Origin: Acidobacteria bacterium UBA2161
Lineage (GTDB): Bacteria > Acidobacteriota > Vicinamibacteria > Vicinamibacterales > UBA823
NCBI GenBank assembly: GCA_002328835.1
Contig: DCWN01000028.1
Location: 1-58,913 of the forward strand
DNA length: 58,913 nucleotides
Reading direction: 5' to 3'
Positions 1 through 7,846 of the stretch are shown here, in pieces. How positions within the stretch are numbered: position 1 is the first letter of the stretch; each line of letters opens with the position of its first letter. The translations under genes were made by a program, and so were the position numbers. The notes under the pieces are model-generated. The model saw only the letters and a list, made by a program, of their open reading frames with translations. It ran no database searches and had not been told where the DNA came from.

Positions 1-1383
1 GGTCGCCTTCATCACCTGCCCCACGAGGAAGTCGAGCGCGCCCTGCTTGCCCGCCCGATACTGCCCCACGGCATCGTCATGGCTCACCAGGACCTCGCAG
101 ACCGTCGCCTCGAGGGCCCCGGCATCATCAATCTGCGCCAGCCCGTCGCGCTCCACGATCGCCGCGGCGGATTCGCTCGAGGCGAACATCTGCTCGAACA
201 CATCCTTGGCGACGGTACCGCTGATCGTGCCCTGCTCGATCAACACGATCAGCGCCGCGAGCGCGGCCGGCGGGACGCGCTGCCGCAAGGCGTCGACCTG
301 GTCATCCGCCTCGTTCAGCGCCCGCGTCACCTCTCCCAGGACCCAGTTGATCGCCATTCGGGATGGAACCCCAGCCGCGGCGACCTCCTCGAAGTAGTCG
401 GCCAGGCCGGGCCGACCGTGCATGACCTGCTCGGTCTGGTCCCGCGTCAGGTCATGGTCCGTCGCTAGACGGGCGCGCCTCTCGGCGGGCAGTTCGGGCA
501 GCGTCGCCCGGACCTCATCGATCCACGTCGGCGCGATCTGCAGCGGCGGGAGATCGGGCTCGGGAAAGTAGCGGTAGTCGTGGGCCTCTTCCTTGCTCCG
601 CATCGCCGCCGTACGGCCGGCCGCGGCGTCCCACAGCCGCGTCTCCTGGATGACGCGGTCGCCCGTCCGCAGCAGGTCGGTCTGCCTGTCGATCTCGTAC
701 TCGAGCGCGCGCTCGAGGAATCGGAACGAGTTGAGGTTCTTCACTTCGGCCTTCACGCCGAGGGCGGACTGACCGGCCGGGCGCACCGACACATTCGCGT
801 CACACCGCAGGCTCCCCTCCTCCATGTTGCCGTCGTTCACACCCAGCGTGACCAGAATGTCCCGCAACGTCGTGAAGAACGACTTCGCGTCGGCCGGCGA
901 GCGCAGGTCGGGCTCGGTCACGATCTCGATCAGCGGGACGCCGCTGCGATTGAAGTCGACGTGGGATTTCCGCTCGGACTCGGCGAATCCCTCGTGGAGC
1001 GATTTGCCGGCATCCTCTTCCAGATGGATCCGGGTGAGGCCGACCTCGACGCCGGACCCGGGTAGCGCCAGATGCCCGCCCGTCGCGAGCGGCAGCTCGA
1101 ACTGCGAAATCTGGTACCCCTTCGGGAGGTCCGGATAGAAGTAGTTCTTCCGGGCAAAGACCGACGTCGACGCGATCTGGCATCCGAGGGCCAAGGCGGC
1201 GCGCATGCCGAGCTCGACCGCAGCGCGATTCAGCACCGGCAGGGCCCCCGGCAGGCCGAGACAGACCGGACAGCCGTGGCTGTTGGCCGGCGCGCCGAAC
1301 CGCGTACTGCACCCGCAGAAAATCTTGGTTCGGGTCAGGAGTTGGGCGTGAATCTCGAGACCGATGACCGGTTCGAATTCCAT
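1..1383 (-). CDS. gatB: Asp/Glu-tRNA amidotransferase subunit B, 3' end cut by window
   Basis: GatB of the GatCAB amidotransferase, which converts mischarged Glu-tRNA(Gln) or Asp-tRNA(Asn) to the correct amide in the cytoplasm. The protein opens MEFEPVIGLEIHAQL, the usual GatB N terminus. It is followed by a CGC...C..C zinc-type cluster (FCGCSTRF, then GCPVCLGLPG) and by ARKNYFYPDLPKGYQISQ, a family hallmark. 461 codons are present and the frame is open at base 1, so only the last ~15-20 residues of a ~480-residue protein are missing. It lies 43 nt downstream of pckA on the same strand. gatA and gatC are not in view. Confidence 0.95.
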   Translation of the reverse strand, partial: MEFEPVIGLEIHAQLLTRTKIFCGCSTRFGAPANSHGCPVCLGLPGALPVLNRAAVELGMRAALALGCQIASTSVFARKNYFYPDLPKGYQISQFELPLATGGHLALPGSGVEVGLTRIHLEEDAGKSLHEGFAESERKSHVDFNRSGVPLIEIVTEPDLRSPADAKSFFTTLRDILVTLGVNDGNMEEGSLRCDANVSVRPAGQSALGVKAEVKNLNSFRFLERALEYEIDRQTDLLRTGDRVIQETRLWDAAAGRTAAMRSKEEAHDYRYFPEPDLPPLQIAPTWIDEVRATLPELPAERRARLATDHDLTRDQTEQVMHGRPGLADYFEEVAAAGVPSRMAINWVLGEVTRALNEADDQVDALRQRVPPAALAALIVLIEQGTISGTVAKDVFEQMFASSESAAAIVERDGLAQIDDAGALEATVCEVLVSHDDAVGQYRAGKQGALDFLVGQVMKAT

Positions 1384-1426
1384 CAGCCTTCAGGCGCCTC
1401 GCGCGCTCAGTGTCCACCGTGCCGGA

Positions 1427-3022
1427 TCAGCACGGCCCTGCCGCGGCGACGTCGGGACCGGCGGCCGCATCGAACGCCTTGAAGTTGTCCCGGAACATGG
1501 CGGCCAGCTTTCCGGCGTGCGCATCGTAGTCGCTCGGCCGGCTCCAGGTGTCGCGCGGTGTCAGGACCTTGTCCGGCACACCCGGACACCGGGTCGGCAC
1601 GGCGACGCGGAAGACCGGGTCGTCCACGAACTGCGCGTCATCGAGCGCGCCCGCCAGCGCGGCTCGGATCATCGCCCGCGTCTGCGCAATCGGCATTCTC
1701 GACCCGACGCCGTAGGGGCCGGCAGTCCATCCCGTGTTGACGAGCCACACGGTCGCGCCGTGCGCGGCGATCCGCTCGCCGAGCAGTTTCGCGTAGACGG
1801 CGGGGTGCCAGACCATGAACGGCGCGCCGAAGCAGGTGCTGAACACCGCGACCGGCTCGGTGACGCCCTCCTCCGTCCCGGCGACCTTCGCGGTGTATCC
1901 GGAGAGAAAGTGATACATGGCACCCGCAGGCGTGAGCCGGGCAATCGGCGGGAGGACGCCGAACGCGTCGGCCGTCAACATGACGACGTGCCTGGGATGC
2001 CCTCCGCGTCCGGAGGGCGCGTGATTCTCGATGTAGGAAATCGGATAGGCGCCGCGGGTGTTCTCGGTCAGCGCGCCATCGTCGAGGTCGAGTCGCCGCG
2101 TCGACGGGTCCAGCACGACGTTCTCGAGCAGCGTGCCGAACCGCTGGGTCGTCGCGTAGATCTGTGGCTCGGCCTCCGCTGACAGCCGAATGAGCTTGGC
2201 GTAGCAGCCGCCTTCGAAGTTGAAGACGCCGTCGTCCGACCATCCGTGCTCGTCGTCACCGATGAGTGTCCGCTCCACGTCACTCGAGAGCGTCGTCTTG
2301 CCCGTCCCCGACAACCCGAAGAACAGCGCCGCGTCGTCGTCGTCGCCACGGTTCGCCGAGCAGTGCATCGGCAGCACCGACCGATGCGGCAGGAGATAGT
2401 TCATCACCGTGAAGATCGACTTCTTGATCTCCCCGGCGTACGCCGTTCCAGCAATCAGGACCAACCGCTTCTCGAAGTGAATCGCGATGGCGGTCGCCGA
2501 GTTCGTGCCGTGGCGCCCGGGGTCGGCTGCAAACGAGGGGGCGTTGAGCACCGTGAACTCCGGCTCGTGCGCCGCCAGGCGCTCTCGGTCGGTCTCACGG
2601 ATGAACATGTGGTGTGCGAACAGATTGTGCCAGGCGGTCTCGGTCACCACCCTAATCGGCAAGCGGTACGTCGGATCCGCTCCGGCATGCGCATCGCGCA
2701 CCCACAACTCCCGGTCGCCGAGATGGCGGGCGAGGTCTGCGTGCAGCGCGTCGAACTGCTCCGGCGTGATCGATCGGTTCACCGACCCCCACCAGACGTC
2801 GTCCGCGCTGGACGGTTCGCGAACAATGAACTTGTCGTGCGGGGACCGCCCGGTGTGCGGAGTCGTCTCGCACACCAACGGGCCCGATTCCGCGATCACA
2901 CCTTCCCCCCGCCGGATCGCGTGCTCGACCAGCACCGGCATGCTGAGATTCCAGTGGACGGTTGGGGGATCGGCGATGCCGTGGGCCTCAAGCCCGCGGG
3001 CCACTCGAACCGAATTGGCCAT
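1427..3022 (-). CDS. pckA: Phosphoenolpyruvate carboxykinase (ATP)
   Basis: ATP-type PEP carboxykinase (EC 4.1.1.49), converting oxaloacetate and ATP to PEP, CO2 and ADP; a gluconeogenic cytoplasmic enzyme. The protein has 531 residues, normal for the family. The kinase-1a P-loop GLSGTGKTTL is at residues 236-245, the kinase-2 metal-binding segment LIGDDEHGW at about 253-261, and the oxaloacetate-binding region TGRSPHDKFIVRE at about 57-69. It starts at ATG 3022 and precedes gatB on the same strand. The 5' gap towards the plus-strand SpoIID-like gene holds one copy of a GAGTTCCGGGGTT repeat but no promoter I can defend. Confidence 0.96.
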   Translation of the reverse strand: MANSVRVARGLEAHGIADPPTVHWNLSMPVLVEHAIRRGEGVIAESGPLVCETTPHTGRSPHDKFIVREPSSADDVWWGSVNRSITPEQFDALHADLARHLGDRELWVRDAHAGADPTYRLPIRVVTETAWHNLFAHHMFIRETDRERLAAHEPEFTVLNAPSFAADPGRHGTNSATAIAIHFEKRLVLIAGTAYAGEIKKSIFTVMNYLLPHRSVLPMHCSANRGDDDDAALFFGLSGTGKTTLSSDVERTLIGDDEHGWSDDGVFNFEGGCYAKLIRLSAEAEPQIYATTQRFGTLLENVVLDPSTRRLDLDDGALTENTRGAYPISYIENHAPSGRGGHPRHVVMLTADAFGVLPPIARLTPAGAMYHFLSGYTAKVAGTEEGVTEPVAVFSTCFGAPFMVWHPAVYAKLLGERIAAHGATVWLVNTGWTAGPYGVGSRMPIAQTRAMIRAALAGALDDAQFVDDPVFRVAVPTRCPGVPDKVLTPRDTWSRPSDYDAHAGKLAAMFRDNFKAFDAAAGPDVAAAGPC

Positions 3023-3187
3023 GCCGGATGTTCCTCGAACGCGTGGAGACGAAGGTCACGAAGGGAGTCGAACGCTGGTCGCTAGAAGGGCTCGGACGCC
3101 GCAGGTACATCAGGTGATCGTAGCCGTGGCGATCTGGCGAAGTCAACCGGGGAGCCGCCGGCACCACGGGGCGCCGCGCCAACCCAC

Positions 3188-3203
3188 GTGAGTTCCGGGG
3201 TTA
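3188..3203 (+). repeat. GTGAGTTCCGGGGTTA repeat, copy 1
   Basis: The 16-mer GTGAGTTCCGGGGTTA lies between divergent pckA and the SpoIID-like gene. Including the preceding CAACCCAC, 23 of 24 positions match the inverted copy at 4292-4315, so the SpoIID-like gene is bracketed by a near-perfect inverted pair. A GTG inside the repeat could extend that gene by 17 codons, but the ATG at 3239 gives a far better lipoprotein signal. Further copies are at 4437-4451, 30505-30517 and (degenerate) 50122-50134. Confidence 0.6.
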
Positions 3204-3238
3204 AGCTTGGGCCCGATCGCGGCCGATACCCTCCACGA

Positions 3239-4294
3239 ATGTGTCGCACGATTGGCGCGCGCGGCGGCTGGCGACGCCGGGTGCTCAGGCTGAGCCTCGG
3301 TGGCCTCGTCCTGCTCGCCGCCGGCTGCGCCTCGGCACCGACTCCCCCGCCTCGGGTCACTCCGGATCCGGCCGATCGCGCCCTGCGCGTGCGACTGACC
3401 GAGAACGGACAGCATCGGATCGTCGTCCGAGACCTCGAAGACTACGTGGTCGGATCGATCCTCTCAGAGACGATCTTGGCCGGGCTGCCGGCCGTCGCCG
3501 CGACGCATGTGGCGCGGCTGCAAGCCGTGCTCGCCCGCACCTACGCCGTCGCCAATCTCGGCCGGCACGGCCGAGAAGGCTTCGACCTCTGTTCAGAAAC
3601 CCACTGCCAGGTCTATCGCTCGCCCGACACCTATCCCGAGAGGTTCCGGTCTGTGGCGCGCGCGGCGGCGGCCGAGACGCGCGGGGTCGTCCTCGCGCAC
3701 GACGGCCGCCCGATTCAGGCGCTGTTCCACTCCGATTGCGGCGGTCATACGAGCGAGGCGGGCATCGTCTGGGGCGGCCCGACACCACCCTACCTGCTCG
3801 CCGTACCCGACGCGGTCGAGGCCGCGCATCGCCCCTGGCAGTTCGACCTGTCGGCCGAACGGCTCCGCGCGGCCCTCAACGGCGACGTCCGCACTCGAGT
3901 CGGCAGCCGCATCGACCGCATCGACGTTGTGGAGCGCGACGTGGCGGGGCGGGCCATGCGCGTGGTGCTCGATGGTGAACGAGCTCCCATGGTGCGCGGT
4001 GAGGAACTCCGGGCCGTGCTGAGTGCCGCCTTCGGCGCTCGCACCGTCAAGAGCACCCGCTTCGACGTTCGGCGCGACGGCGATCGGTTCTCGTTCGTCG
4101 GCTCCGGCTTCGGCCACGGCGTCGGCCTGTGCCAGGTCGGCGCCATCGCGCGAGCCCGGCGCGGCGAGTCCTTCGACGCCATTCTCGGGCACTACTACGC
4201 GGGCGCGCGCCTCGAGCGTCTGGGACGGCTGCGCCTGAGCCGCCGCGGGGCAACCGAACCGACCGCCGCACGGGCCGGCTCCGCGACCCCCTAA
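3239..4294 (+). CDS. SpoIID/LytB-domain lipoprotein (peptidoglycan-active)
   Basis: 351-residue putative lipoprotein: the signal peptide ends in lipobox LAAGC (Cys30), followed by a Pro-rich linker and a SpoIID/LytB domain. Family members cleave glycan strands or enhance amidases in peptidoglycan. Visible hallmarks are LEDYVVGSILSET with the probable catalytic Glu77, RTYAVANLGRH, DLCSETHCQVYRS, SDCGGHTSE and the C-terminal GSGFGHGVGLCQVGA signature. I chose ATG 3239 over GTG 3188 because the upstream start lies inside a repeat and only adds residues before the signal peptide. The TAA stop is itself the first three bases of an inverted repeat copy. SpoIID-domain proteins also occur in non-sporulating bacteria, so this does not imply sporulation. 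Confidence 0.9.
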   Translation: MCRTIGARGGWRRRVLRLSLGGLVLLAAGCASAPTPPPRVTPDPADRALRVRLTENGQHRIVVRDLEDYVVGSILSETILAGLPAVAATHVARLQAVLARTYAVANLGRHGREGFDLCSETHCQVYRSPDTYPERFRSVARAAAAETRGVVLAHDGRPIQALFHSDCGGHTSEAGIVWGGPTPPYLLAVPDAVEAAHRPWQFDLSAERLRAALNGDVRTRVGSRIDRIDVVERDVAGRAMRVVLDGERAPMVRGEELRAVLSAAFGARTVKSTRFDVRRDGDRFSFVGSGFGHGVGLCQVGAIARARRGESFDAILGHYYAGARLERLGRLRLSRRGATEPTAARAGSATP

Positions 4295-4451
4295 CCCCGG
4301 AACTCACTTGGGTTGCTGTGTCTGGCACCGGGCTGGGCGGCGGGGGCAAGGCGCGACGAGGGAGTTTGGCGGGCCCAAGTGACCGAGGAGCAACGCCGCC
4401 CTCGGCGTCCAGAACACGCCAGACGCGTCAAGCCAGGTGAGTTCCGGGGTT
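4292..4451. repeat. 160-bp segment with inverted GAGTTCCGGGGTT ends (MITE-like)
   Basis: The segment begins TAACCCCGGAACTCAC (4292-4307) and ends GTGAGTTCCGGGGTT (4437-4451); the 15-bp ends are perfect inverted repeats. About 130 bp lie between them with no coding potential that I can support. This size and architecture resemble a miniature inverted-repeat element, but no target-site duplication or transposase is visible, so the mobile nature is inference. It fills most of the gap between the SpoIID-like gene and the sigma factor gene. Confidence 0.5.
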
Positions 4452-4503
4452 CACCGGCCCCTCCCCTCCGACGGCGCCCAACCACCCGCCACCGGTGTAA
4501 TAT

Positions 4504-4523
4504 GGGGAGGATCGCTTCTCCCC
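4504..4523 (+). other. Short hairpin upstream of the sigma factor gene
   Basis: GGGGAG (4504-4509) and CTCCCC (4518-4523) form a perfect 6-bp stem with an 8-nt loop, 42 nt before the sigma factor start and just after a TAATAT box at 4498-4503. It could be an operator or leader structure. No function can be assigned from sequence alone. Confidence 0.25.
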
Positions 4524-4565
4524 AACCCGCGGTAAACGCCTGGGCGTGGAGCGCGTATACCACTT

Positions 4566-5240
4566 ATGAGTCACCAGCCGCCGACCGTGGCATCGGCTGA
4601 CACGGACCGCGACACCATCACCGCTGGCGAGATCAAGGCCCTGCTCGCCAAGGGTGACACCGCCCGGGCGCGTGAGCGCTTCGAGGAACTGGTGGGCAGC
4701 CACCAGCGGCGGGCGGCGCGCATCGCGTACCACTATCTGCGCGATGTGGCCGAGGTCGACGAGGCGGTGCAAGATGCGTTCGTGAAGGCGTTCGTACACC
4801 TGCCATCGTTCCGGCAGGAGTTGCCGTTCGTCGTCTGGTTCACGCGGATCGTCATCAACGGCTGTCTGGACCGGCTCAAGGCGCAGAACCGCCGCAGCCG
4901 CTGGATGGTCCCGGTTTTCGATTCGGGCGAGTCCGACCGCGACCTGGCCGAGCGTCGGCCCTCGGCCGGCCCGACGCCCGAAGAAGCCGTGCAGGCGCGG
5001 GAGCGCCGGGAACACTTGGCCGCGGCGATCCAGCGGCTACCGGAACGACAGCGCACCGTGCTGATTCTCGGGGTGTTTGAAGGCTATACCGCGCGCGAGA
5101 TCAGTGAAGTGACGGGTGTCAACGAATCGACCGTACGCGTCCACCAGTTTCGAGCGATCCGCGCGCTGCGGAAACTCATCGGGGGAGACCGGTGGTTGAT
5201 CGAACGAGGTGCGGATCGCACGGAGGCGAGTCGAACATGA
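4566..5240 (+). CDS. ECF-type RNA polymerase sigma factor
   Basis: 224-residue extracytoplasmic-function sigma factor. Region 2 covers about residues 40-110 (ARIAYHYLRDVAEVDEAVQD, the core-binding and -10 recognition helices). Region 4 covers about 150-205 (AIQRLPERQRTVLILGVFEG then TAREISEVTGVNESTVRVH, a helix-turn-helix for the -35 element). A variable linker of about 35 residues separates them. Its TGA overlaps the ATG of the next gene as ATGA. That gene encodes a membrane protein with a zinc anti-sigma motif, so the pair is a standard sigma/anti-sigma switch. Target genes are unknown. Confidence 0.93.
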   Translation: MSHQPPTVASADTDRDTITAGEIKALLAKGDTARARERFEELVGSHQRRAARIAYHYLRDVAEVDEAVQDAFVKAFVHLPSFRQELPFVVWFTRIVINGCLDRLKAQNRRSRWMVPVFDSGESDRDLAERRPSAGPTPEEAVQARERREHLAAAIQRLPERQRTVLILGVFEGYTAREISEVTGVNESTVRVHQFRAIRALRKLIGGDRWLIERGADRTEASRT

Positions 5241-5902
5241 TCTGGAATCTGTTCGGGAACCGGCGGCATCTGAGCGACGCGCTCCTGGCCGAGTGGTCGA
5301 TGGGGTACTCGGCCGACACCGGCGTGGCCGAGGACGGCATGACCCTGCCGGCCGATGCCGCCGAGCATCTGGCGCGGTGCGGGCATTGCCAGCGCCGTCG
5401 CGACGAACTCGTGGCCTTGCTCGCAGACGTGCAGACTGTGGCGCGCGGCGATGCTGATGCCGCGTTGACGCCGCAGCGCCTGGCATCGCAGCGGCAGCGA
5501 ATCACGCATCGCATTGCCGCGCTCGTGGGCTCCGCCGCGCCGGCCCGTATCCTCAGATTCCCGGCCCGGCTCCGGAGCGTCCCTCGCTCGCTCGGGCAGC
5601 ACCGCTGGCTTCCGGCCGCGATGGCGGCGGGCCTGGTCGTCGGCGTCTTCGCGGGCCGGATGCTCGACTTCACCCAGGGGGATGAAGCGCGACCGACCGC
5701 CGCCGTCGTCGCCACGATGGATGGCGATGCCTTCGTGAGCGCCTCACGCGCCGTCGCCCTCCGGGGCGCCCAGGGGTTGCTCGACGACGAGACCATCCTC
5801 ACCGAGATCGATTCCACCCTCGCAACTGAGTACTGCGAGGCACTCGACGCGTTGGACGCGCTCACGCCACGCATCCAGGAAGTCGCGCTCGCGGGCCGCT
5901 AG
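5237..5902 (+). CDS. Membrane anti-sigma factor with zinc-finger motif
   Basis: 221-residue protein starting at the ATG that overlaps the sigma factor stop (ATGA), which implies translational coupling. An upstream in-frame GTG at 5192 is possible but less likely. The N-terminal cytoplasmic part has H44-x3-C48-x2-C51 (EHLARCGHC), the zinc-binding anti-sigma (ZAS) pattern. One membrane segment follows at about residues 124-141 (LPAAMAAGLVVGVFAG), then a periplasmic tail of about 80 residues. It presumably holds the upstream sigma factor inactive until an envelope signal arrives. The tail resembles no sensor domain I recognise. Confidence 0.82.
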   Translation: MIWNLFGNRRHLSDALLAEWSMGYSADTGVAEDGMTLPADAAEHLARCGHCQRRRDELVALLADVQTVARGDADAALTPQRLASQRQRITHRIAALVGSAAPARILRFPARLRSVPRSLGQHRWLPAAMAAGLVVGVFAGRMLDFTQGDEARPTAAVVATMDGDAFVSASRAVALRGAQGLLDDETILTEIDSTLATEYCEALDALDALTPRIQEVALAGR

Positions 5903-5927
5903 CCGGCGCGCCCGCGCGTCGATTCAC

Positions 5928-7166
5928 GTGTCCTCCGTCATCTTCCGGAAAGGCCTCGACCTCGAGGAGGCCGTCGCCGCCACTCTGGCGGCCGACTACG
6001 ATAGCGCCATCGTCGACGAGATGACGAGCGATGGGTTCCGGCGGATCCGGGGCCGACTCACCGTCCATCTCGCCAAGGAGTTCGGGTTCTGCTACGGCGT
6101 GGATCGCGCGGTCGACTACGCGTACCAGACCCGCAAGCGGTTCCCCGATCGGCTCGTGTACCTCACGGGCGAGATCATTCACAATCCGCACGTCAACGAG
6201 AAGCTCCGCGCGGCGGGGATCCGGTTCCTGAGCGACCCCGGCGAGCGCGGTCAGCCGCCGGGGCCGGACGCCGTGGTCATCATCCCGGCCTTCGGCGTCA
6301 CCATCAAGGAGTTGGCCGAGTACGATCGGCTCGGTTGCACGCTCGTCGACACGACCTGCGGATCGGTGCTCAACGTCTGGAAGAACGTCGAGCGATACGC
6401 TTCGGACGGCTTCACCGCGCTCATCCACGGCAAGGTCCACCACGAAGAGACTCGGGCGACGGCGTCGCAGACGCTGAAGTATCCCGCCGGGCGGTTTCTG
6501 GTGGTGCTCGACCTCGATCAGGCGCGGCGGGTATGCGACTACGTGCGGGCGGGCGGCGACCGGGAGGCGTTCCTCGCCGAGTTCCACGACGCCGCCTCCG
6601 ACGGATTCGATCCCGACAGCGACCTCGAGCGGATCGGCCTGGCCAACCAGACCACGATGCTCATGTCCGAATCGCTCGAAATCAGCGAGCTCTGCCGCCA
6701 AGCGATGATCGAACGCTACGGTAAGGCTTCGCTCGACGGTCACTACAGGGCCTTCGACACGATCTGCAGTGCCACGCAGGATCGCCAGGACGCTGTTCGG
6801 GGCCTCCTCGCCCAGCAGCGCCTCGATCTGATGATCGTGGTTGGCGGCTACAACAGCAGCAATACCCGAAATCTTGCGCGCATGTGTTCGACCCACCTCC
6901 CGACCTATCACGTCGCCGACGCTGAGTCGCTCTGCTCGGCAAGCCAGATCCGGCATCGCCCGGTCGACGCACCACTGTCGAACGTGGCGCTGCCCCGCAG
7001 AGAGCAGGAGGTTGCCGCTGACGACTGGCTCGCGAGGAACGGTCAGTTGGCCGTCGGCCTGACGGCCGGAGCCTCGACGCCGAACAACATCATCGGGCAG
7101 GTAGTGCAGCGTTTAGAACAGTTTACGAGTGATACTCGTTCGGGCCCAGATAGCGATCCCAGGTAA
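5928..7166 (+). CDS. ispH: 4-hydroxy-3-methylbut-2-enyl diphosphate reductase, long form
   Basis: IspH (LytB), the last enzyme of the MEP isoprenoid pathway, reduces HMBPP to IPP and DMAPP using a [4Fe-4S] cluster. The three cluster cysteines are visible as FGFCYGV (Cys55), DTTCGSV (Cys144) and TICSATQ (Cys280). Substrate-binding His85 (EIIHNPH) and His167 (IHGKVHH), GGYNSSNT and GASTPNNIIG are also present. At 412 residues with a ~40-residue N-terminal extension it matches the longer cyanobacterial/plant-type IspH rather than the ~316-residue E. coli form. The start is GTG 5928, 25 nt after the anti-sigma gene. Confidence 0.95.
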   Translation: MSSVIFRKGLDLEEAVAATLAADYDSAIVDEMTSDGFRRIRGRLTVHLAKEFGFCYGVDRAVDYAYQTRKRFPDRLVYLTGEIIHNPHVNEKLRAAGIRFLSDPGERGQPPGPDAVVIIPAFGVTIKELAEYDRLGCTLVDTTCGSVLNVWKNVERYASDGFTALIHGKVHHEETRATASQTLKYPAGRFLVVLDLDQARRVCDYVRAGGDREAFLAEFHDAASDGFDPDSDLERIGLANQTTMLMSESLEISELCRQAMIERYGKASLDGHYRAFDTICSATQDRQDAVRGLLAQQRLDLMIVVGGYNSSNTRNLARMCSTHLPTYHVADAESLCSASQIRHRPVDAPLSNVALPRREQEVAADDWLARNGQLAVGLTAGASTPNNIIGQVVQRLEQFTSDTRSGPDSDPR

Positions 7167-7199
7167 ACACCCGCCCCGGGGCTGTCGTCGTCCATCTAT

Positions 7200-7676
7200 A
7201 TGCGCCAGATCGTGGAAATCCGGATGACATCGTGGGCGGTGGCTGCGTGCTCCCTCGTTCTTGTGCTGGCGCAGAGCCCGGATGGGCTGGCCCAGTCGCG
7301 AAGCCGGTGGTGGCAGTCGGAAGAGGTGCAGCAGGAACTGCGGCTCAGCCCAGACGCCGCGAGCCGGATCGACGAGATCTACGAAGCCGAGATGCCGATC
7401 CAGCGCTCGGGTTGGCGCGAGTTCAACCGGCTCGAGAAGGCGTTCGACAAGCTCCTCGAGCGTGAAGACGTCACCGAGGCCGAGGTCTCCCACGAACTCG
7501 AGCACCTGGAGGCCGCGCGCGCCGAGCTGAGAAAGTCTCGAACGCTGATGCTATTCCGGATGCAGCGCGTCCTCACCGCCGAGCAGCGCCTACTCCTCGA
7601 CGCCTACAACAAACGTCGACGGGACGAGCGCCGCCAGCGGGATTCTGGGGCCGGCGACCGCCGTCGGCGCCTGTGA
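7200..7676 (+). CDS. Spy/CpxP-like periplasmic protein
   Basis: 158-residue protein with a signal peptide (SWAVAACSLVLVLAQ) and a charged, all-helical mature part. RVLTAEQRLLLDAY near the C terminus resembles the LTxxQ motif of Spy/CpxP proteins, which act as periplasmic chaperones or metal/envelope-stress sensors. An internal ATG at 7224, preceded by GGAAATCC, is an equally plausible start and would keep the signal peptide. Lying upstream of a TolC/adaptor/MacB cluster, it may serve envelope-stress sensing for that exporter, although a 170-nt gap separates them. Family assignment is by pattern only. Confidence 0.65.
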   Translation: MRQIVEIRMTSWAVAACSLVLVLAQSPDGLAQSRSRWWQSEEVQQELRLSPDAASRIDEIYEAEMPIQRSGWREFNRLEKAFDKLLEREDVTEAEVSHELEHLEAARAELRKSRTLMLFRMQRVLTAEQRLLLDAYNKRRRDERRQRDSGAGDRRRRL

Positions 7677-7846
7677 TCCCGTCGGCCACCGAGCGCGCTC
7701 GACGCCTGCCGGTGCCGTCGACGACTCTCGTCCAGGTGAAAGAATTCGGACTCACCGGGAGTCTCAGACCGTAGACAGGCGCAGTCGACGGCGCCCGCGC
7801 GCTCCCGTCGGCACCCACGCTCCTTTTCTCGCTGGAGGGCAGGTCG

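Noticed and set aside
3239..4294. Evidence for sporulation from a SpoIID-domain protein
   Set aside because: SpoIID/LytB domains are widespread in non-spore-formers, and no other sporulation gene is in the window.
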